A stretch of 64,000 bases of DNA from Lysobacter alkalisoli. GTDB lineage: Bacteria; Pseudomonadota; Gammaproteobacteria; Xanthomonadales; Xanthomonadaceae. The position numbers and the translations under genes are program-made. Positions 25,747 to 34,486 of the stretch are shown here, piece after piece; position 1 is the first letter of the stretch; every line of letters starts with the position of its first letter. The notes under the pieces were generated by a model. The model worked only from the letters and a program-made list of their open reading frames with translations. It was not told the DNA's origin and searched no databases. The stretch covers positions 416,001-480,000 of the forward strand of contig NZ_CP041242.1 in NCBI RefSeq assembly GCF_006547045.1, given 5' to 3'.

Positions 25747-26504
25747 TGAAGATCGACGACGAAATGCTGATGGCCCATGCCGACGGCGAACTGGCTCCGG
25801 CCGATGCCGCTCGGGTCGAGGCGGCGATCGCGGCCGACCCCGCGCTGGCGGCGAAGGTGGAGCGGCATCGCGCGCTGCGATCACGACTGACGGCAGCGTT
25901 CGCCGACGTATCCGACGAGCCGGTGCCGGAGCGGCTGCTGGCCGCCGCGCGCGGCGAGGCTGCGATGGCCGGCGGCGTGGCCGACATCCGCGACGCCGCC
26001 GGCCGTCGCGAGGTGCGCATTCGACGGCAGTGGTCGTGGCCGCAATGGGGTGCGATGGCCGCGTCGCTGCTGCTCGGCATGCTGGTCGCGCAATGGTTCC
26101 ATGCGCGCGATGATCGCGGCGGAAGCGGCGTGCTGATGGCGGATGCAGGCGGACAACTGCAGGCACACGGCCGTCTGGTCGAAGCGCTGGACGTCCGGCT
26201 GGCCAGCGCGCCGGGCGCGGATGACGACATCTCGATCGGCATCAGTTTCCGCGACACCGATGGCCGCTACTGCCGCAGCTTCGCGCTGCAGGGCGCACGG
26301 GTGCAGGCGGGCCTGGCCTGTCGGGATGACGCCGGCTGGCATGTCCCGGTGCTGGAGGAAACAGATGCCATGCCGACGGGCGAGTTGCGCCTGGCGTCGA
26401 CCCCGCTGCCGGCCGCCGTACTGGCCGCTGTGGATGCACGTATTGACGGCGAACCGCTGGACGCCGAAGGCGAACGCGCCGCCCGCGCCGCCGGCTGGCG
26501 CTGA
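25746..26504 (+). CDS. Transmembrane anti-sigma factor
   Basis: A 252-residue protein. The first ~60 residues (M-L-M-A-H-A-D-G-E-L, P-A-D-A-A-R-V-E-A-A-I-A) match the N-terminal anti-sigma domain that clamps ECF factors. A single transmembrane helix lies near residues 100-118 (M-A-A-S-L-L-L-G-M-L-V-A-Q-W-F), followed by a periplasmic domain with two Cys. The start overlaps the sigma factor stop (TGATG), so the pair is made in fixed ratio. A GTG one codon earlier is possible but less likely. Confidence 0.85.
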   Translation: MKIDDEMLMAHADGELAPADAARVEAAIAADPALAAKVERHRALRSRLTAAFADVSDEPVPERLLAAARGEAAMAGGVADIRDAAGRREVRIRRQWSWPQWGAMAASLLLGMLVAQWFHARDDRGGSGVLMADAGGQLQAHGRLVEALDVRLASAPGADDDISIGISFRDTDGRYCRSFALQGARVQAGLACRDDAGWHVPVLEETDAMPTGELRLASTPLPAAVLAAVDARIDGEPLDAEGERAARAAGWR

Positions 26505-26582
26505 CCGTGGCCGCCTCCCGGATGCGAGGGGGGTGGCGCAATCTACGGATAGAATGCGCGCACCTCCACGCTGTCCTTCCGC

Positions 26583-27668
26583 ATGCGCGCCAATCCGCAG
26601 GACGATGCCGTCCAGACCCTGATGTTGCCGTTCGAATCCGGCCTGCTCGAGTGGCCGGAGGCCGGGGGTGCGCTGTTCCTGCGCGCGCGCGACGGCTGGC
26701 CGCTGCATCGGCGAGCATTGCCCGGGCTGGTCTGCGAGCAGAGCTTTCGCCCCGAGGCCGAGGCGTTGGAGCGTTCCGGACTTCAGGTGCAAACCGAAGC
26801 CGACGCGGCCGGCCACCGCTATCCCCTGGTAATGCTCTTGCCGCCGCGCCAGCGCGACGAATCGCGTGCACTGTTCGCGCGAGCGGTCGCTGCCTGCGCG
26901 CCGGGCGGCCGGGTGCTGGCCTGCGTGCCCAACAGCGAAGGTGCGCGTTCGGCCGAGGATGACCTGCGACGGCTGGTGGGCAAGGTCGCCGTGCACAGCA
27001 AGCACAAGTGCCGGGTGTTCTGGAGCGCGCCGCTGGAAGATCCGGCCGGGCACGCTCTGGTCGATCCGGCATTGGCCAATGAATGGGCGGCACTGGATGC
27101 GGTGCGCTCGGTGGCCGGAGGCCGTTTCCTGAGCCGGCCCGGCGTGTTTGCCTGGGACCGCATCGACGCGGCCTCGGCGCTGCTGGTCGAACATCTGCCG
27201 GCCGACCTGTCCGGTGCTGTGGCCGATCTCGGTGCCGGCTTCGGCTATCTGTCGGTCGAATTGCTGGCGCGTTGCCCAGGCGTCACCGCCCTCGACCTGT
27301 ATGAGGCCGAGGCGCGTGCACTCGACCTCGCCCGTCGCAATCTCGACGGCGCCCGGGTTCCGGCCGGTTTCCACTGGCACGACGTAACCGCCGGCCTGTC
27401 GAAGGAATACGACGTGATCGTGATGAACCCGCCGTTCCATGCCCAGGGCCGCGGCGATCGGCCGGATATCGGTTGCCGCTTCATCCAGGTCGCGGCCGAT
27501 GCGCTCAGGCCGGGTGGTCGTTTGTGGATGGTCGCCAACCGTCACCTGCCGTACGAGGACGTGCTCGATGCTGCTTTCGGCGAAGTGCGCGTGCATGCAC
27601 AGCAGGGCGGCTTCAAGGTGGTGGAAGCCGTGAAAGCGGTGAAAGCACGCGCTGGGCGTAGCCGGTGA
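26583..27668 (+). CDS. rsmC: 16S rRNA (guanine-N2)-methyltransferase RsmC
   Basis: A 361-residue duplicated-domain methyltransferase that modifies G1207 of 16S rRNA in E. coli. The N-terminal inactive domain is followed by a SAM-binding domain with V-A-D-L-G-A-G-F-G-Y-L-S at ~214-225 and the catalytic M-N-P-P-F-H at ~281-286. The length agrees with RsmC. It is followed at 37 nt by rsuA, so two 16S modification genes stand together. Confidence 0.88.
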   Translation: MRANPQDDAVQTLMLPFESGLLEWPEAGGALFLRARDGWPLHRRALPGLVCEQSFRPEAEALERSGLQVQTEADAAGHRYPLVMLLPPRQRDESRALFARAVAACAPGGRVLACVPNSEGARSAEDDLRRLVGKVAVHSKHKCRVFWSAPLEDPAGHALVDPALANEWAALDAVRSVAGGRFLSRPGVFAWDRIDAASALLVEHLPADLSGAVADLGAGFGYLSVELLARCPGVTALDLYEAEARALDLARRNLDGARVPAGFHWHDVTAGLSKEYDVIVMNPPFHAQGRGDRPDIGCRFIQVAADALRPGGRLWMVANRHLPYEDVLDAAFGEVRVHAQQGGFKVVEAVKAVKARAGRSR

Positions 27669-27705
27669 TGGCCTCCGCCATGCCGGTCGACCCGGAGACG
27701 CTGCG

Positions 27706-28410
27706 ATGAAGCTGGTCCGCCTGATCGCCAACCTCGGCTACGGCAGCCGCAAGCAGGTCGCGCTGATGTTCCGCGAGGGACGCATCACCGACCCGGAGGG
27801 CGACGTGCTGTACGCCGACGACAAGGTCGGTCACGCCGACATCCGCATCGACGGCGAGCCGCTCGACCCGCCGGCCGGACTGGCCCTGATGCTGCACAAG
27901 CCGGCCGGCTACACCTGCTCGACCCGCGACCCGGGCCGCGTCATATACGACCTGCTGCCGCCGCGGTTCCGTCTGCGTTCGCCCGCGCTGTCGCCGGTCG
28001 GGCGGCTCGACCGCGACAGCACCGGCCTGCTGCTGATGACCGACGACGGTGCGCTGCTGCACCGGATCATCGCGCCGAAATCGAAGCTGGCGAAGGTCTA
28101 CGAAGCGCAGCTGGCGTCGGACCTGCGTGGCGACGAGGCGGAAACCTTCGCCAGCGGCACGCTGATGCTGGAGTCGGAGAAGACCCCGCTGGCGCCGGTC
28201 GAACTGGAGATCGTCGAACCGCGTTTCGCCCGGCTCGCATTGACCGAAGGCCGCTACCACCAGGTGCGGCGGATGTTCGCCGCGGTCGGCAACCACGTCG
28301 AGGCGCTGCACCGCAGCCGCATCGGCGGGCTCAGCCTCGGCGACCTGCCGGCCGGCGCGTGGCGACCGCTCGACACCGATGACCTGGAACTGCTTTTCTC
28401 CTCCTCGTAG
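27706..28410 (+). CDS. rsuA: 16S rRNA pseudouridine(516) synthase RsuA-type
   Basis: A 234-residue pseudouridine synthase with an N-terminal S4-like RNA-binding part (R-L-I-A-N-L-G-Y-G-S-R-K-Q-V). The catalytic motif is G-R-L-D-R-D-S-T-G-L-L with the active Asp. H-K-P-A-G-Y-T-C-S-T precedes it and E-G-R-Y-H-Q-V-R-R-M-F follows, as in the RsuA/RluB/E/F family. RsuA is favoured by size and neighbouring rsmC. Another member of the family cannot be excluded. Confidence 0.85.
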   Translation: MKLVRLIANLGYGSRKQVALMFREGRITDPEGDVLYADDKVGHADIRIDGEPLDPPAGLALMLHKPAGYTCSTRDPGRVIYDLLPPRFRLRSPALSPVGRLDRDSTGLLLMTDDGALLHRIIAPKSKLAKVYEAQLASDLRGDEAETFASGTLMLESEKTPLAPVELEIVEPRFARLALTEGRYHQVRRMFAAVGNHVEALHRSRIGGLSLGDLPAGAWRPLDTDDLELLFSSS

Positions 28411-28479
28411 CGCGGGCAAGGCCGCAGGCCGCACCCGCGATGACACACGCCCCGGGTGCGGCCTGCGGCCTTGCCCGCG
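28411..28479. repeat. Long perfect palindrome after rsuA
   Basis: Perfect 26-bp arms (28411-28436 and 28454-28479) enclose a 17-bp loop. The arm contains GGCAAGGCCGCAGGCCGCACC, resembling the AAGGCCGAAGGTCGCACCCGGG words of the repeat at 50280-50365. It begins directly after the stop codon. It may act as a terminator or mRNA-stabilising structure but lacks a T tract. Confidence 0.75.
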
Positions 28480-28506
28480 CCACGTGATTGCCGCAGTTCC
28501 GACCAG

Positions 28507-29211
28507 ATGAAACGACTGATCGACTTCACCCCCGCCGCGCTGCTGTTCGACATGGATGGCACGATGATCGAGAGCGAGCGCAACCTGCTCGAATGCTGGC
28601 GCCAGGCGGCGTACGAGCTGCAACTCATGCTCGACGACAGCCTGTGGCTGTCGATGGTCGGCCTGTCGGACAAGGTCTGCCGGCAGATGCTGCATGACCG
28701 CCTTGCGGCCGACGAGGCCGAAGCGCTGACCACGCGCCTGGGCGAACTGTACGACCGGAGGGTCGAAGCCGGCCTGCCGCTGCGTCCCGGTGTGAAGCGC
28801 ATGCTCGACCGGGTCGCAGCACGGAGCCTGCCACGCGCGGTGGTGACATCCACCCACCGCTGGCGCACCGAACAGAAGCTCGACCGGTGCGGCCTGGCGC
28901 GTTATTTCGACACCCTGGTGACCGGCGACGAGGTCCGCGAGTCCAAACCCGCACCCGAGATCTACCTGCTCGCGGCGGAACGCCTCGATGTCGATCCCGC
29001 CCGCTGCGTGGTGCTGGAGGATTCGGCAGCCGGCGTCTGCGCCGCGCTTGCGGCCGGGATGACCCCGATCCAGGTGCCCGACCTGGTGGCGCCGGACACG
29101 GCGACGCGCGCGTTAGGCCATCGCATCGTGGACAGTCTGGATGATGCGTGGGTACTGATCGAAACGGCCCTCGTTCCGACCCTCGCTTCGCGCTCCGGCC
29201 CTCAGGCATAG
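28507..29211 (+). CDS. HAD-superfamily hydrolase (beta-phosphoglucomutase-like)
   Basis: A 234-residue haloacid dehalogenase family phosphatase. Motif I is F-D-M-D-G-T-M-I (nucleophile Asp), motif II T-S-T-H, motif III in K-P-A-P-E-I-Y, and motif IV V-V-L-E-D-S-A-A-G. The cap domain is helical as in PGMB-like subfamily IA. The substrate is unknown. The ATG at 28507 is closest to the family N-terminus. The longer frame starts inside the palindrome. Confidence 0.88.
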   Translation: MKRLIDFTPAALLFDMDGTMIESERNLLECWRQAAYELQLMLDDSLWLSMVGLSDKVCRQMLHDRLAADEAEALTTRLGELYDRRVEAGLPLRPGVKRMLDRVAARSLPRAVVTSTHRWRTEQKLDRCGLARYFDTLVTGDEVRESKPAPEIYLLAAERLDVDPARCVVLEDSAAGVCAALAAGMTPIQVPDLVAPDTATRALGHRIVDSLDDAWVLIETALVPTLASRSGPQA

Positions 29212-29242
29212 CCTTCCGGCGCTCGGGCGCGCGCGGTGCCCT

Positions 29243-29782
29243 TCACTCCCGCATCAGCTTCCGCCACCCCTCCCGCCCCAGCTTCTCCAGCGTGGCGATA
29301 TTGCGCTCCACGATCACGTCCGGATCCGGATACGCGGCTACCGCGCGGTCGATGCTGGCTTCCCGCAGCAGGTGCAGGGTCGGATACGGCGAACGGTTGG
29401 TGAAGTTGCCGATGTCGTCGTCATCGGTGCCGGCGAACCGGTAATCGGGGTGGAAGCTGGCGATCTGGATCTCGCCTTCCAGCCCAAGCTCCGCCACCAG
29501 CCCCTCGGCGACGTCGAGGAAATCGTTGTAGTCGAGGAAGTCGGTCAACACCTGCGGATGCACGATCAACGTGGTGTCGATCTCGTCCGGGTCTGTCGCG
29601 TGCAGCAGGCGCAACTCGTCGCCGAGCTGTTCGAGCAGGGCTTGCGGTGTGTCGGCTTCGCTGGGCACGAACCGGACCTGCCGCTTCACGTACACCGCCT
29701 TCGCGAACGGGCACAGGTTCAGCCCGATCACCGCGCGTTCGAGCCAGCGGCGGGTGGCAGTGATGGGATCTTCCAGACTCAT
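29243..29782 (-). CDS. DUF1415 domain-containing protein
   Basis: A 179-residue protein with G-L-N-L-C-P-F-A-K-A near residue 20, L-I-V-H-P, F-L-D-Y-N-D-F-L-D and F-H-P-D-Y-R-F-A-G, followed by N-R-S-P-Y-P-T-L-H-L-L-R. These define DUF1415. The conserved Cys/His pattern suggests metal or redox chemistry, but no activity is established. Confidence 0.85.
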   Translation of the reverse strand: MSLEDPITATRRWLERAVIGLNLCPFAKAVYVKRQVRFVPSEADTPQALLEQLGDELRLLHATDPDEIDTTLIVHPQVLTDFLDYNDFLDVAEGLVAELGLEGEIQIASFHPDYRFAGTDDDDIGNFTNRSPYPTLHLLREASIDRAVAAYPDPDVIVERNIATLEKLGREGWRKLMRE

Positions 29783-29845
29783 CGTGCCTGCATGTTGCTG
29801 TTGGGTTGGCTTTCCGAGGCGGCCATTAGCCTGTCCAGGCGCGGG

Positions 29846-29937
29846 CGGGTATGCCGTGGCAGGACCTTCCGAAACATGGATGTTTCGGAAGAGCCTACAT
29901 GGACGTATTCACGGCGTGTCCTGCCACGGCATACCCG
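29846..29937. repeat. Family-2 long palindromic element, copy 3 (reverse orientation)
   Basis: Perfect 20-bp arms (29846-29865 and 29918-29937) enclose a core that, read on the minus strand, differs from the core of copy 1 at one position over about 60 bp (GGACACGCCGTGAATACG ... GGTCC). The arms share nothing with copies 1 and 2. The inner hairpin is at 29867-29890 (TTCCGAAACAT half-site). It lies between two minus-strand genes. Confidence 0.78.
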
Positions 29938-29966
29938 ACCGCGGCCCCCGCAAGGCCATCCCCTCC

Positions 29967-30449
29967 TCAATCGCGGAAATTGTCGAACTGCAACGGCAGC
30001 TCGAACTCGCCGCCCTTGAGCAGCGCGATCGCCGCCTGCAGGTCGTCGCGCTTCTTGCCGTTCACCCGCAGCTTGTCGCCGTTGATCTGCGAGTCCACCT
30101 TGAGCTTGGCCGCCTTGATCGCGGCCTGGATCTTCTTCGCCAGCTCGCGCTCGATACCCTGCTTCACGGTGACCTTCTGCCGCGCCCCGGCGACATTGGT
30201 CTCGATCTCGCCGCGCTCCAGACAGCGCACGTCGATCCCGCGCGCGATCAGCCGCGCATCGAGAATGTCGCTCATCTGCTTGAGCTGGAAATCGCTCGGC
30301 GCCGACAGGCTGATCACCGTCTCGTCCAGCGCGAACTTCGCGTCCACGCCCTTGAAATCGAAGCGGTTGCCCAGTTCGCGGTTGGCCTGGTCGACGGCAT
30401 TGGTCAGTTCGTGGCTGTCGACTTCGGAAACGATATCGAAGGAAGGCAT
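29967..30449 (-). CDS. yajQ: YajQ-family nucleotide-binding protein
   Basis: A 160-residue protein starting M-P-S-F-D-I-V-S-E-V-D, with the duplicated ferredoxin-like YajQ fold: R-F-D-F-K-G-V-D, L-I-A-R-G-I-D-V-R-C-L, V-T-V-K-Q-G-I-E-R-E-L-A-K-K-I and V-N-G-K-K-R-D-D-L-Q. In Xanthomonas a YajQ protein binds cyclic di-GMP and influences virulence gene expression. The same capacity here is inference. The start at 30449 is the family standard. Confidence 0.93.
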   Translation of the reverse strand: MPSFDIVSEVDSHELTNAVDQANRELGNRFDFKGVDAKFALDETVISLSAPSDFQLKQMSDILDARLIARGIDVRCLERGEIETNVAGARQKVTVKQGIERELAKKIQAAIKAAKLKVDSQINGDKLRVNGKKRDDLQAAIALLKGGEFELPLQFDNFRD

Positions 30450-30584
30450 GGCGCGCTCCATGGATGGGACAGGGGCGAAAGGGTACCGCATGCGATGTCG
30501 CCCGATCCTGTCACGCGGGCCGCCGCGCGCGGCGGGCGCCGTGGCGATTAGACTTGACCCGGCCGTACCCCACCGGAAGCCCCC

Positions 30585-31652
30585 ATGCTCCAGACCCCCG
30601 CCTACGCCGCCCTCGATGCCCGTTCGCCGCTGGCGCCATTCTCGATCGAACGCCGCGAACCCGGCCCGCACGAGGTCCTGATCGACATCCTCTATTGCGG
30701 CGTCTGCCACTCCGACCTCCACCAGGTGCGCGACGACTGGGGCGCGGCGAGATTCCCGATGGTGCCCGGCCACGAGATCGTCGGCCGCGTAGTCCGCGTT
30801 GGCGATGCAGTTACCACGCACAAGACCGGCGACGTGGTCGGCGTCGGGGTGTTCGTCGATTCCTGCCGGCGCTGCCCATCCTGCCAGGCTGGCGAGGAGC
30901 AGTACTGCGACCTTGGCATCAGCGCGACCTATAACGGCTTCGATCGCGACGCCGACGGCCGCCTCGACAAATCACGCCCGACATATGGCGGTTATTCGAC
31001 CCGGATCACCGTCGATGCGGAGTACGTGTTGCGTATTCCGGATGCCATCCCGCTCGACCGCGCCGCGCCGCTGCTGTGCGCGGGCATCACCACGTACTCG
31101 CCGCTGAAACACTTCGGCGTCAAACCGGGCGACAAGGTGGCCGTGGTCGGTCTCGGCGGGCTCGGCCACATGGGCGTCAAGTTCGCCGTGGCGATGGGGA
31201 CGCACGTGACCGTGCTGAGCACGTCGGAATCCAAGCGCGACGACGCGCTCGCGCTGGGCGCGCACGAATTCGCCGCCACCCGCGAGCCCGGGGCGTTCAG
31301 GCGCCTGGCCCGGCAATTCGACCTGATCCTCGACACCGCCGCCGCGCCGCATGATTACAACGCCTACCTCAACCTGCTCCGTCTCGATGGCACCATGGTG
31401 CTGGTCGGCCTGCCCGACGAGCCGATGCCGGTCTCGGCCGGCGTGCTGACCAGCCGGCGCCGGCGCCTGGCCGGCTCGATGATCGGCGGCATCCGCGAGA
31501 CCCAGGAGATGCTCGACTTCTGCGCCGCACACGGCATCGCCTCGGACATCGAACTGATCGACATCGCCGACATCAACGAAGCCTATGAGCGGATGTTGAA
31601 GGGCGACGTGCGCTACCGCTTCGTGATCGACATCGCCAGCCTGCGGCAATGA
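30585..31652 (+). CDS. Zinc-dependent NAD(P) alcohol dehydrogenase (YahK/cinnamyl-type)
   Basis: A 355-residue medium-chain dehydrogenase. Catalytic zinc ligands are in C-G-V-C-H-S-D and G-H-E-I-V-G. The structural zinc loop is C-R-R-C-P-S-C-Q-A-G-E-E-Q-Y-C. The coenzyme motif is G-L-G-G-L-G-H-M-G, followed by S-T-S-E-S-K-R-D-D-A, where a serine pocket favours NADP(H). YahK-like broad-range aldehyde reductase is the best fit. The stop overlaps the next gene by 4 nt. Confidence 0.9.
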   Translation: MLQTPAYAALDARSPLAPFSIERREPGPHEVLIDILYCGVCHSDLHQVRDDWGAARFPMVPGHEIVGRVVRVGDAVTTHKTGDVVGVGVFVDSCRRCPSCQAGEEQYCDLGISATYNGFDRDADGRLDKSRPTYGGYSTRITVDAEYVLRIPDAIPLDRAAPLLCAGITTYSPLKHFGVKPGDKVAVVGLGGLGHMGVKFAVAMGTHVTVLSTSESKRDDALALGAHEFAATREPGAFRRLARQFDLILDTAAAPHDYNAYLNLLRLDGTMVLVGLPDEPMPVSAGVLTSRRRRLAGSMIGGIRETQEMLDFCAAHGIASDIELIDIADINEAYERMLKGDVRYRFVIDIASLRQ

Positions 31653-32521
31653 CCTACTCCCTCCGCGCCCCGTTGGCCATGCTCGCCGCGGTGGCCTTTT
31701 TCTCGCTGATGGATGCCGGGTTGAAGACCCTGTCGACCGGCTATCCACCGTTCCAGGTCGCCTGCCTGCGCGGCGCGGCCTCGCTGCCGTTCGTGCTGGC
31801 CTGGGCACTGTGGTCGGGCGGCGTGGCTTCGCTGCGGGTGCATCGCTGGTCGCTGCACCTGCTGCGCGGCGTGCTCGGCGTGACCATGATGGTCTGTTTC
31901 GTCTACGCGCTGCAGACCTTGCCGCTGTCGACCGCGTATTCGATCTTCTTCGTCGCACCGCTGCTGATCACCGCGCTGTCGGTGCCGCTGCTCGGTGAGC
32001 GGGTCGGGCCGCGGCGCTGGACCGCGATCGCGATCGGCCTGCTCGGCGTGCTGGTGTTGCTGCGGCCGAGCGGGGAAGGGCTGGTCAGCGTGGCCGCGTT
32101 GGCGGTGCTGGTGGCGGCGACCGGTTACGCGCTCAGCGCGATCGCGGTGCGGGTGCTGGGGCGGACCGACAGCATGCAGTCGATGATGGTCTGGCTGATG
32201 GCCATGATCGCGGTTGGCGCGGGCGCGCTGGCGTGGCCGGACTGGGTGCCGATCCGGGCCGCCGACGGCTGGGTGATCCTCGGTGTGGGCGTGGCCGGCG
32301 CACTCGGCCAGTACGCGATCACCGAAGCATTCCGCGTTGGCGAGGCCTCGCTGATCGCGCCGCTGGAATACACCGCCCTGGTCTGGGGCGTGCTGCTCGA
32401 CCTGAGCCTGTGGGGCGTGCTGCCCGATGCCATCACCTGGCTGGGCGCGGCGATCATCGTCGCCAGCGGCCTGTACCTGCTGCGCCGCGAGCGCGTGCAT
32501 GTCGAGGCCGAGCATCCCTGA
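31649..32521 (+). CDS. EamA/DMT-family transporter
   Basis: A 290-residue protein with ten hydrophobic segments and two EamA repeats (residues ~5-138 and ~150-282), typical of the drug/metabolite transporter superfamily. Conserved pieces include L-R-G-A-A-S-L-P-F and L-E-Y-T-A-L-V-W-G. It is coupled to the dehydrogenase gene by ATGA, suggesting export of a related metabolite, which is inference. Confidence 0.88.
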   Translation: MTYSLRAPLAMLAAVAFFSLMDAGLKTLSTGYPPFQVACLRGAASLPFVLAWALWSGGVASLRVHRWSLHLLRGVLGVTMMVCFVYALQTLPLSTAYSIFFVAPLLITALSVPLLGERVGPRRWTAIAIGLLGVLVLLRPSGEGLVSVAALAVLVAATGYALSAIAVRVLGRTDSMQSMMVWLMAMIAVGAGALAWPDWVPIRAADGWVILGVGVAGALGQYAITEAFRVGEASLIAPLEYTALVWGVLLDLSLWGVLPDAITWLGAAIIVASGLYLLRRERVHVEAEHP

Positions 32522-32568
32522 TTGCGATATCTTCGGCCGTACCCGCAATTGCATCGAAGGGTGTCGCG

Positions 32569-33024
32569 ATGGCTACCAGCAAGGCTGCAACCGTGGACGA
32601 ATATCTGGCGGAGCTGCCCCCGGAGAGGCGCGCCATCGTTGTCACGGTGCGCGATGCCGTCAACGCGGCCATGCCGACCGGGTACGAAGAGGGCATGGCC
32701 TACGGCATGATCGGCTGGCACATTCCGCTGTCACGCTATCCGGCGACCTACAACAAACAGCCGTTGAGCTACGCAAGCCTCGCTGCGCAGAAGAACCACT
32801 ACACCCTCTACCTGATGGCTGCCTATGCCGATTCGGCGCAGGAACGCCGCCTGCGCGAGGCTTATGCCGAGGCCGGGTTGAAGTTCGATATGGGCAAGTG
32901 CTGCCTGCGCTTCAAATCCCTCGACGGACTGTTGCTCGAACCGGTTGCCGAAGTCATCGCATCGATGCCGGTGGACGACTACATCGCCGTATACGAGGCC
33001 GCGCGAGGCAGCGGCGGGAAATAA
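32569..33024 (+). CDS. DUF1801 domain-containing protein
   Basis: A 151-residue protein with the DUF1801 (YdhG-like) features: T-V-D-E-Y-L-A-E-L-P-P-E-R-R, P-T-G-Y-E-E-G-M-A-Y-G-M-I-G-W and L-A-A-Q-K-N-H-Y-T-L-Y-L-M, with K-C-C-L-R-F-K near the end. Relatives are annotated as iron chaperones or general stress proteins on limited evidence. It stands alone, 47 nt after the transporter gene. Confidence 0.82.
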   Translation: MATSKAATVDEYLAELPPERRAIVVTVRDAVNAAMPTGYEEGMAYGMIGWHIPLSRYPATYNKQPLSYASLAAQKNHYTLYLMAAYADSAQERRLREAYAEAGLKFDMGKCCLRFKSLDGLLLEPVAEVIASMPVDDYIAVYEAARGSGGK

Positions 33025-33099
33025 GGGCTCTTCCCCCACTGCGGCAGAAGAACGTTTCTTCTGCCAAGTGACGGGAGCTTGCCTTCTGCCGCTTGTATT

Positions 33100-33450
33100 T
33101 GTGTTCGATCGCCGGTTCTCGCTGCAACCTGGCTGTCCCGACGCGACCTGCCGGCCTTGACGGCGAATGTCCCCCGGCCGCCGCCTGTGGCGGCGGCCTC
33201 CTCCTTGATTTCGCCGTCAAGGCCGGCAGGCCTCGTCGGATCGCGCGGCCACGCCGAAACGCGAAGCCGATCCTCCCCGGGATTCTGCTTCTGGAACTAC
33301 CGCCCATGTCCGAACGCCGGGGGCGAAGGCCCTTGGGTGCGAAATCAAGGAGGAGGTACCGGCCATGGCCGGTGCCGGGGGACATTCGCATCCAAGGGCC
33401 TTCGCCCCCGGCGCCTTGTGATCCAACAGACCCGGCGCTTTCCCCGGCAA
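33100..33450. repeat. Composite palindromic repeat block, copy R
   Basis: This is the reverse complement of the block at 3258-3620, similar along its length including flanking words such as CCTGGCTGTCCCGACGCGAC. Hairpin B' spans 33147-33230 (arms 33147-33163 and 33214-33230) and hairpin A' spans 33315-33413 (arms 33315-33336 and 33392-33413). The cores carry the same CCTCCTCCTTGATTTCGC and GACATTCGC ends, but their central mini-palindromes differ from copy L. It again lies between convergent genes (DUF1801 and ompW). No gene is seen in 33025-33521. Confidence 0.8.
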
Positions 33451-33463
33451 TCCGTGAAGAACC

Positions 33464-33493
33464 AAAAAAAACGCCCCGCAAGAAGCGGGGCGT
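33464..33493 (-). terminator. Terminator of ompW
   Basis: On the minus strand ACGCCCCGCTTCTTGCGGGGCG is followed by eight T residues, about 30 nt beyond the ompW stop. Confidence 0.92.
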
Positions 33494-33521
33494 CCGATTG
33501 CAACAGCAGATCAACCGGGAA

Positions 33522-34166
33522 TCAGAACCGTGCGCCGATACCCACCCCGAGCACCACCGGGTTGACCTTGGCCTTGCCGACGGTTTCGCCGTCGAGGTAC
33601 AGGTCGGAGTCGCCACTCAGGTAGCGCGCGTCGGCGCGGGCGAACCAGCTCGGCGACAGCGCCACGTCGACGCCGGCGGTCGCCATCGCGCCCTTGGCGG
33701 TCTCCACGCCCAGGCGCTGGCCGGTCAGAGCGCCGGTCGGCTCGACCGTCTCGCTGTCGAAGTTCTGCTCGTAGTAGCCCAGACCCACGAACGGGCGCAG
33801 CAGACTGTCGGCGGGACGGAAGTGGTACTGGGCGCTCAGTGCGTACGGCTGTGCGTCGACGCTGCCGGCCTTGCCATCGGCGCCGTTGACGCGGTGGCCG
33901 AACTTGCTGGCCGCGCCCCAGGCTTCGACCGCGATGTGGTCGTTGACGTACCAGCTCGCGCTCAGGGTGGCGGCGTTGCTGCCGTCCAGTTCCAGCCGCG
34001 ACTCGTCGCCGATCCAGGTGTTCTCGGTCGGCTCGGCGAGGGCGACGCCGCCTACCACCGCAAAGTTCTTGCCGGTGGAGGTGCCGAAGCTGAGCGCGTC
34101 CTGCGCGAACGCGACGGGGGTGATGGCCAGGGTGCCCAACAGGGCCAGGGTCTGATGGATTCGCAT
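33522..34166 (-). CDS. ompW: OmpW-family outer membrane protein
   Basis: A 214-residue eight-stranded barrel protein with a signal peptide ending P-V-A-F-A. Typical OmpW elements are present: a strand with W-Y-V-N-D-H-I-A-V-E, R-P-F-V-G-L-G-Y-Y-E-Q-N-F, S-W-F-A-R-A-D-A-R-Y-L and a terminal G-I-G-A-R-F. AGGAGA precedes the ATG at 34166. The remainder of the long upstream frame is non-coding. The 320-bp gap up to aceF holds both promoters but no other gene I can support. Confidence 0.88.
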   Translation of the reverse strand: MRIHQTLALLGTLAITPVAFAQDALSFGTSTGKNFAVVGGVALAEPTENTWIGDESRLELDGSNAATLSASWYVNDHIAVEAWGAASKFGHRVNGADGKAGSVDAQPYALSAQYHFRPADSLLRPFVGLGYYEQNFDSETVEPTGALTGQRLGVETAKGAMATAGVDVALSPSWFARADARYLSGDSDLYLDGETVGKAKVNPVVLGVGIGARF

Positions 34167-34486
34167 CTCGAATTCTCCTGGAGCTTCTACGGCTCCTGTG
34201 ATCGGGGGAATGCCCTGGCGCAGGGGGGAGGGTGTGCAACCAGGGCGGCCACACCCTATCCGCGGACGCATGAATGCGCCCCGGCGCGCAGGCCCAGGCT
34301 GAATGAACTTTTCATTGCAGATACAGGTCGGCCGTGGCCCACCGTACCCCGGCGTTTGTTTGCGATCGGGCGCTCGATGTCCCGCGAAGTCGCGCAGGAC
34401 ATTGGTTTCAGCCGTACTGCACCGGTTGGCGCGTTTGCGTTCAGCCGCCACAATAGGGTTTTCCAACCCCACGACGAGTTCGAACC

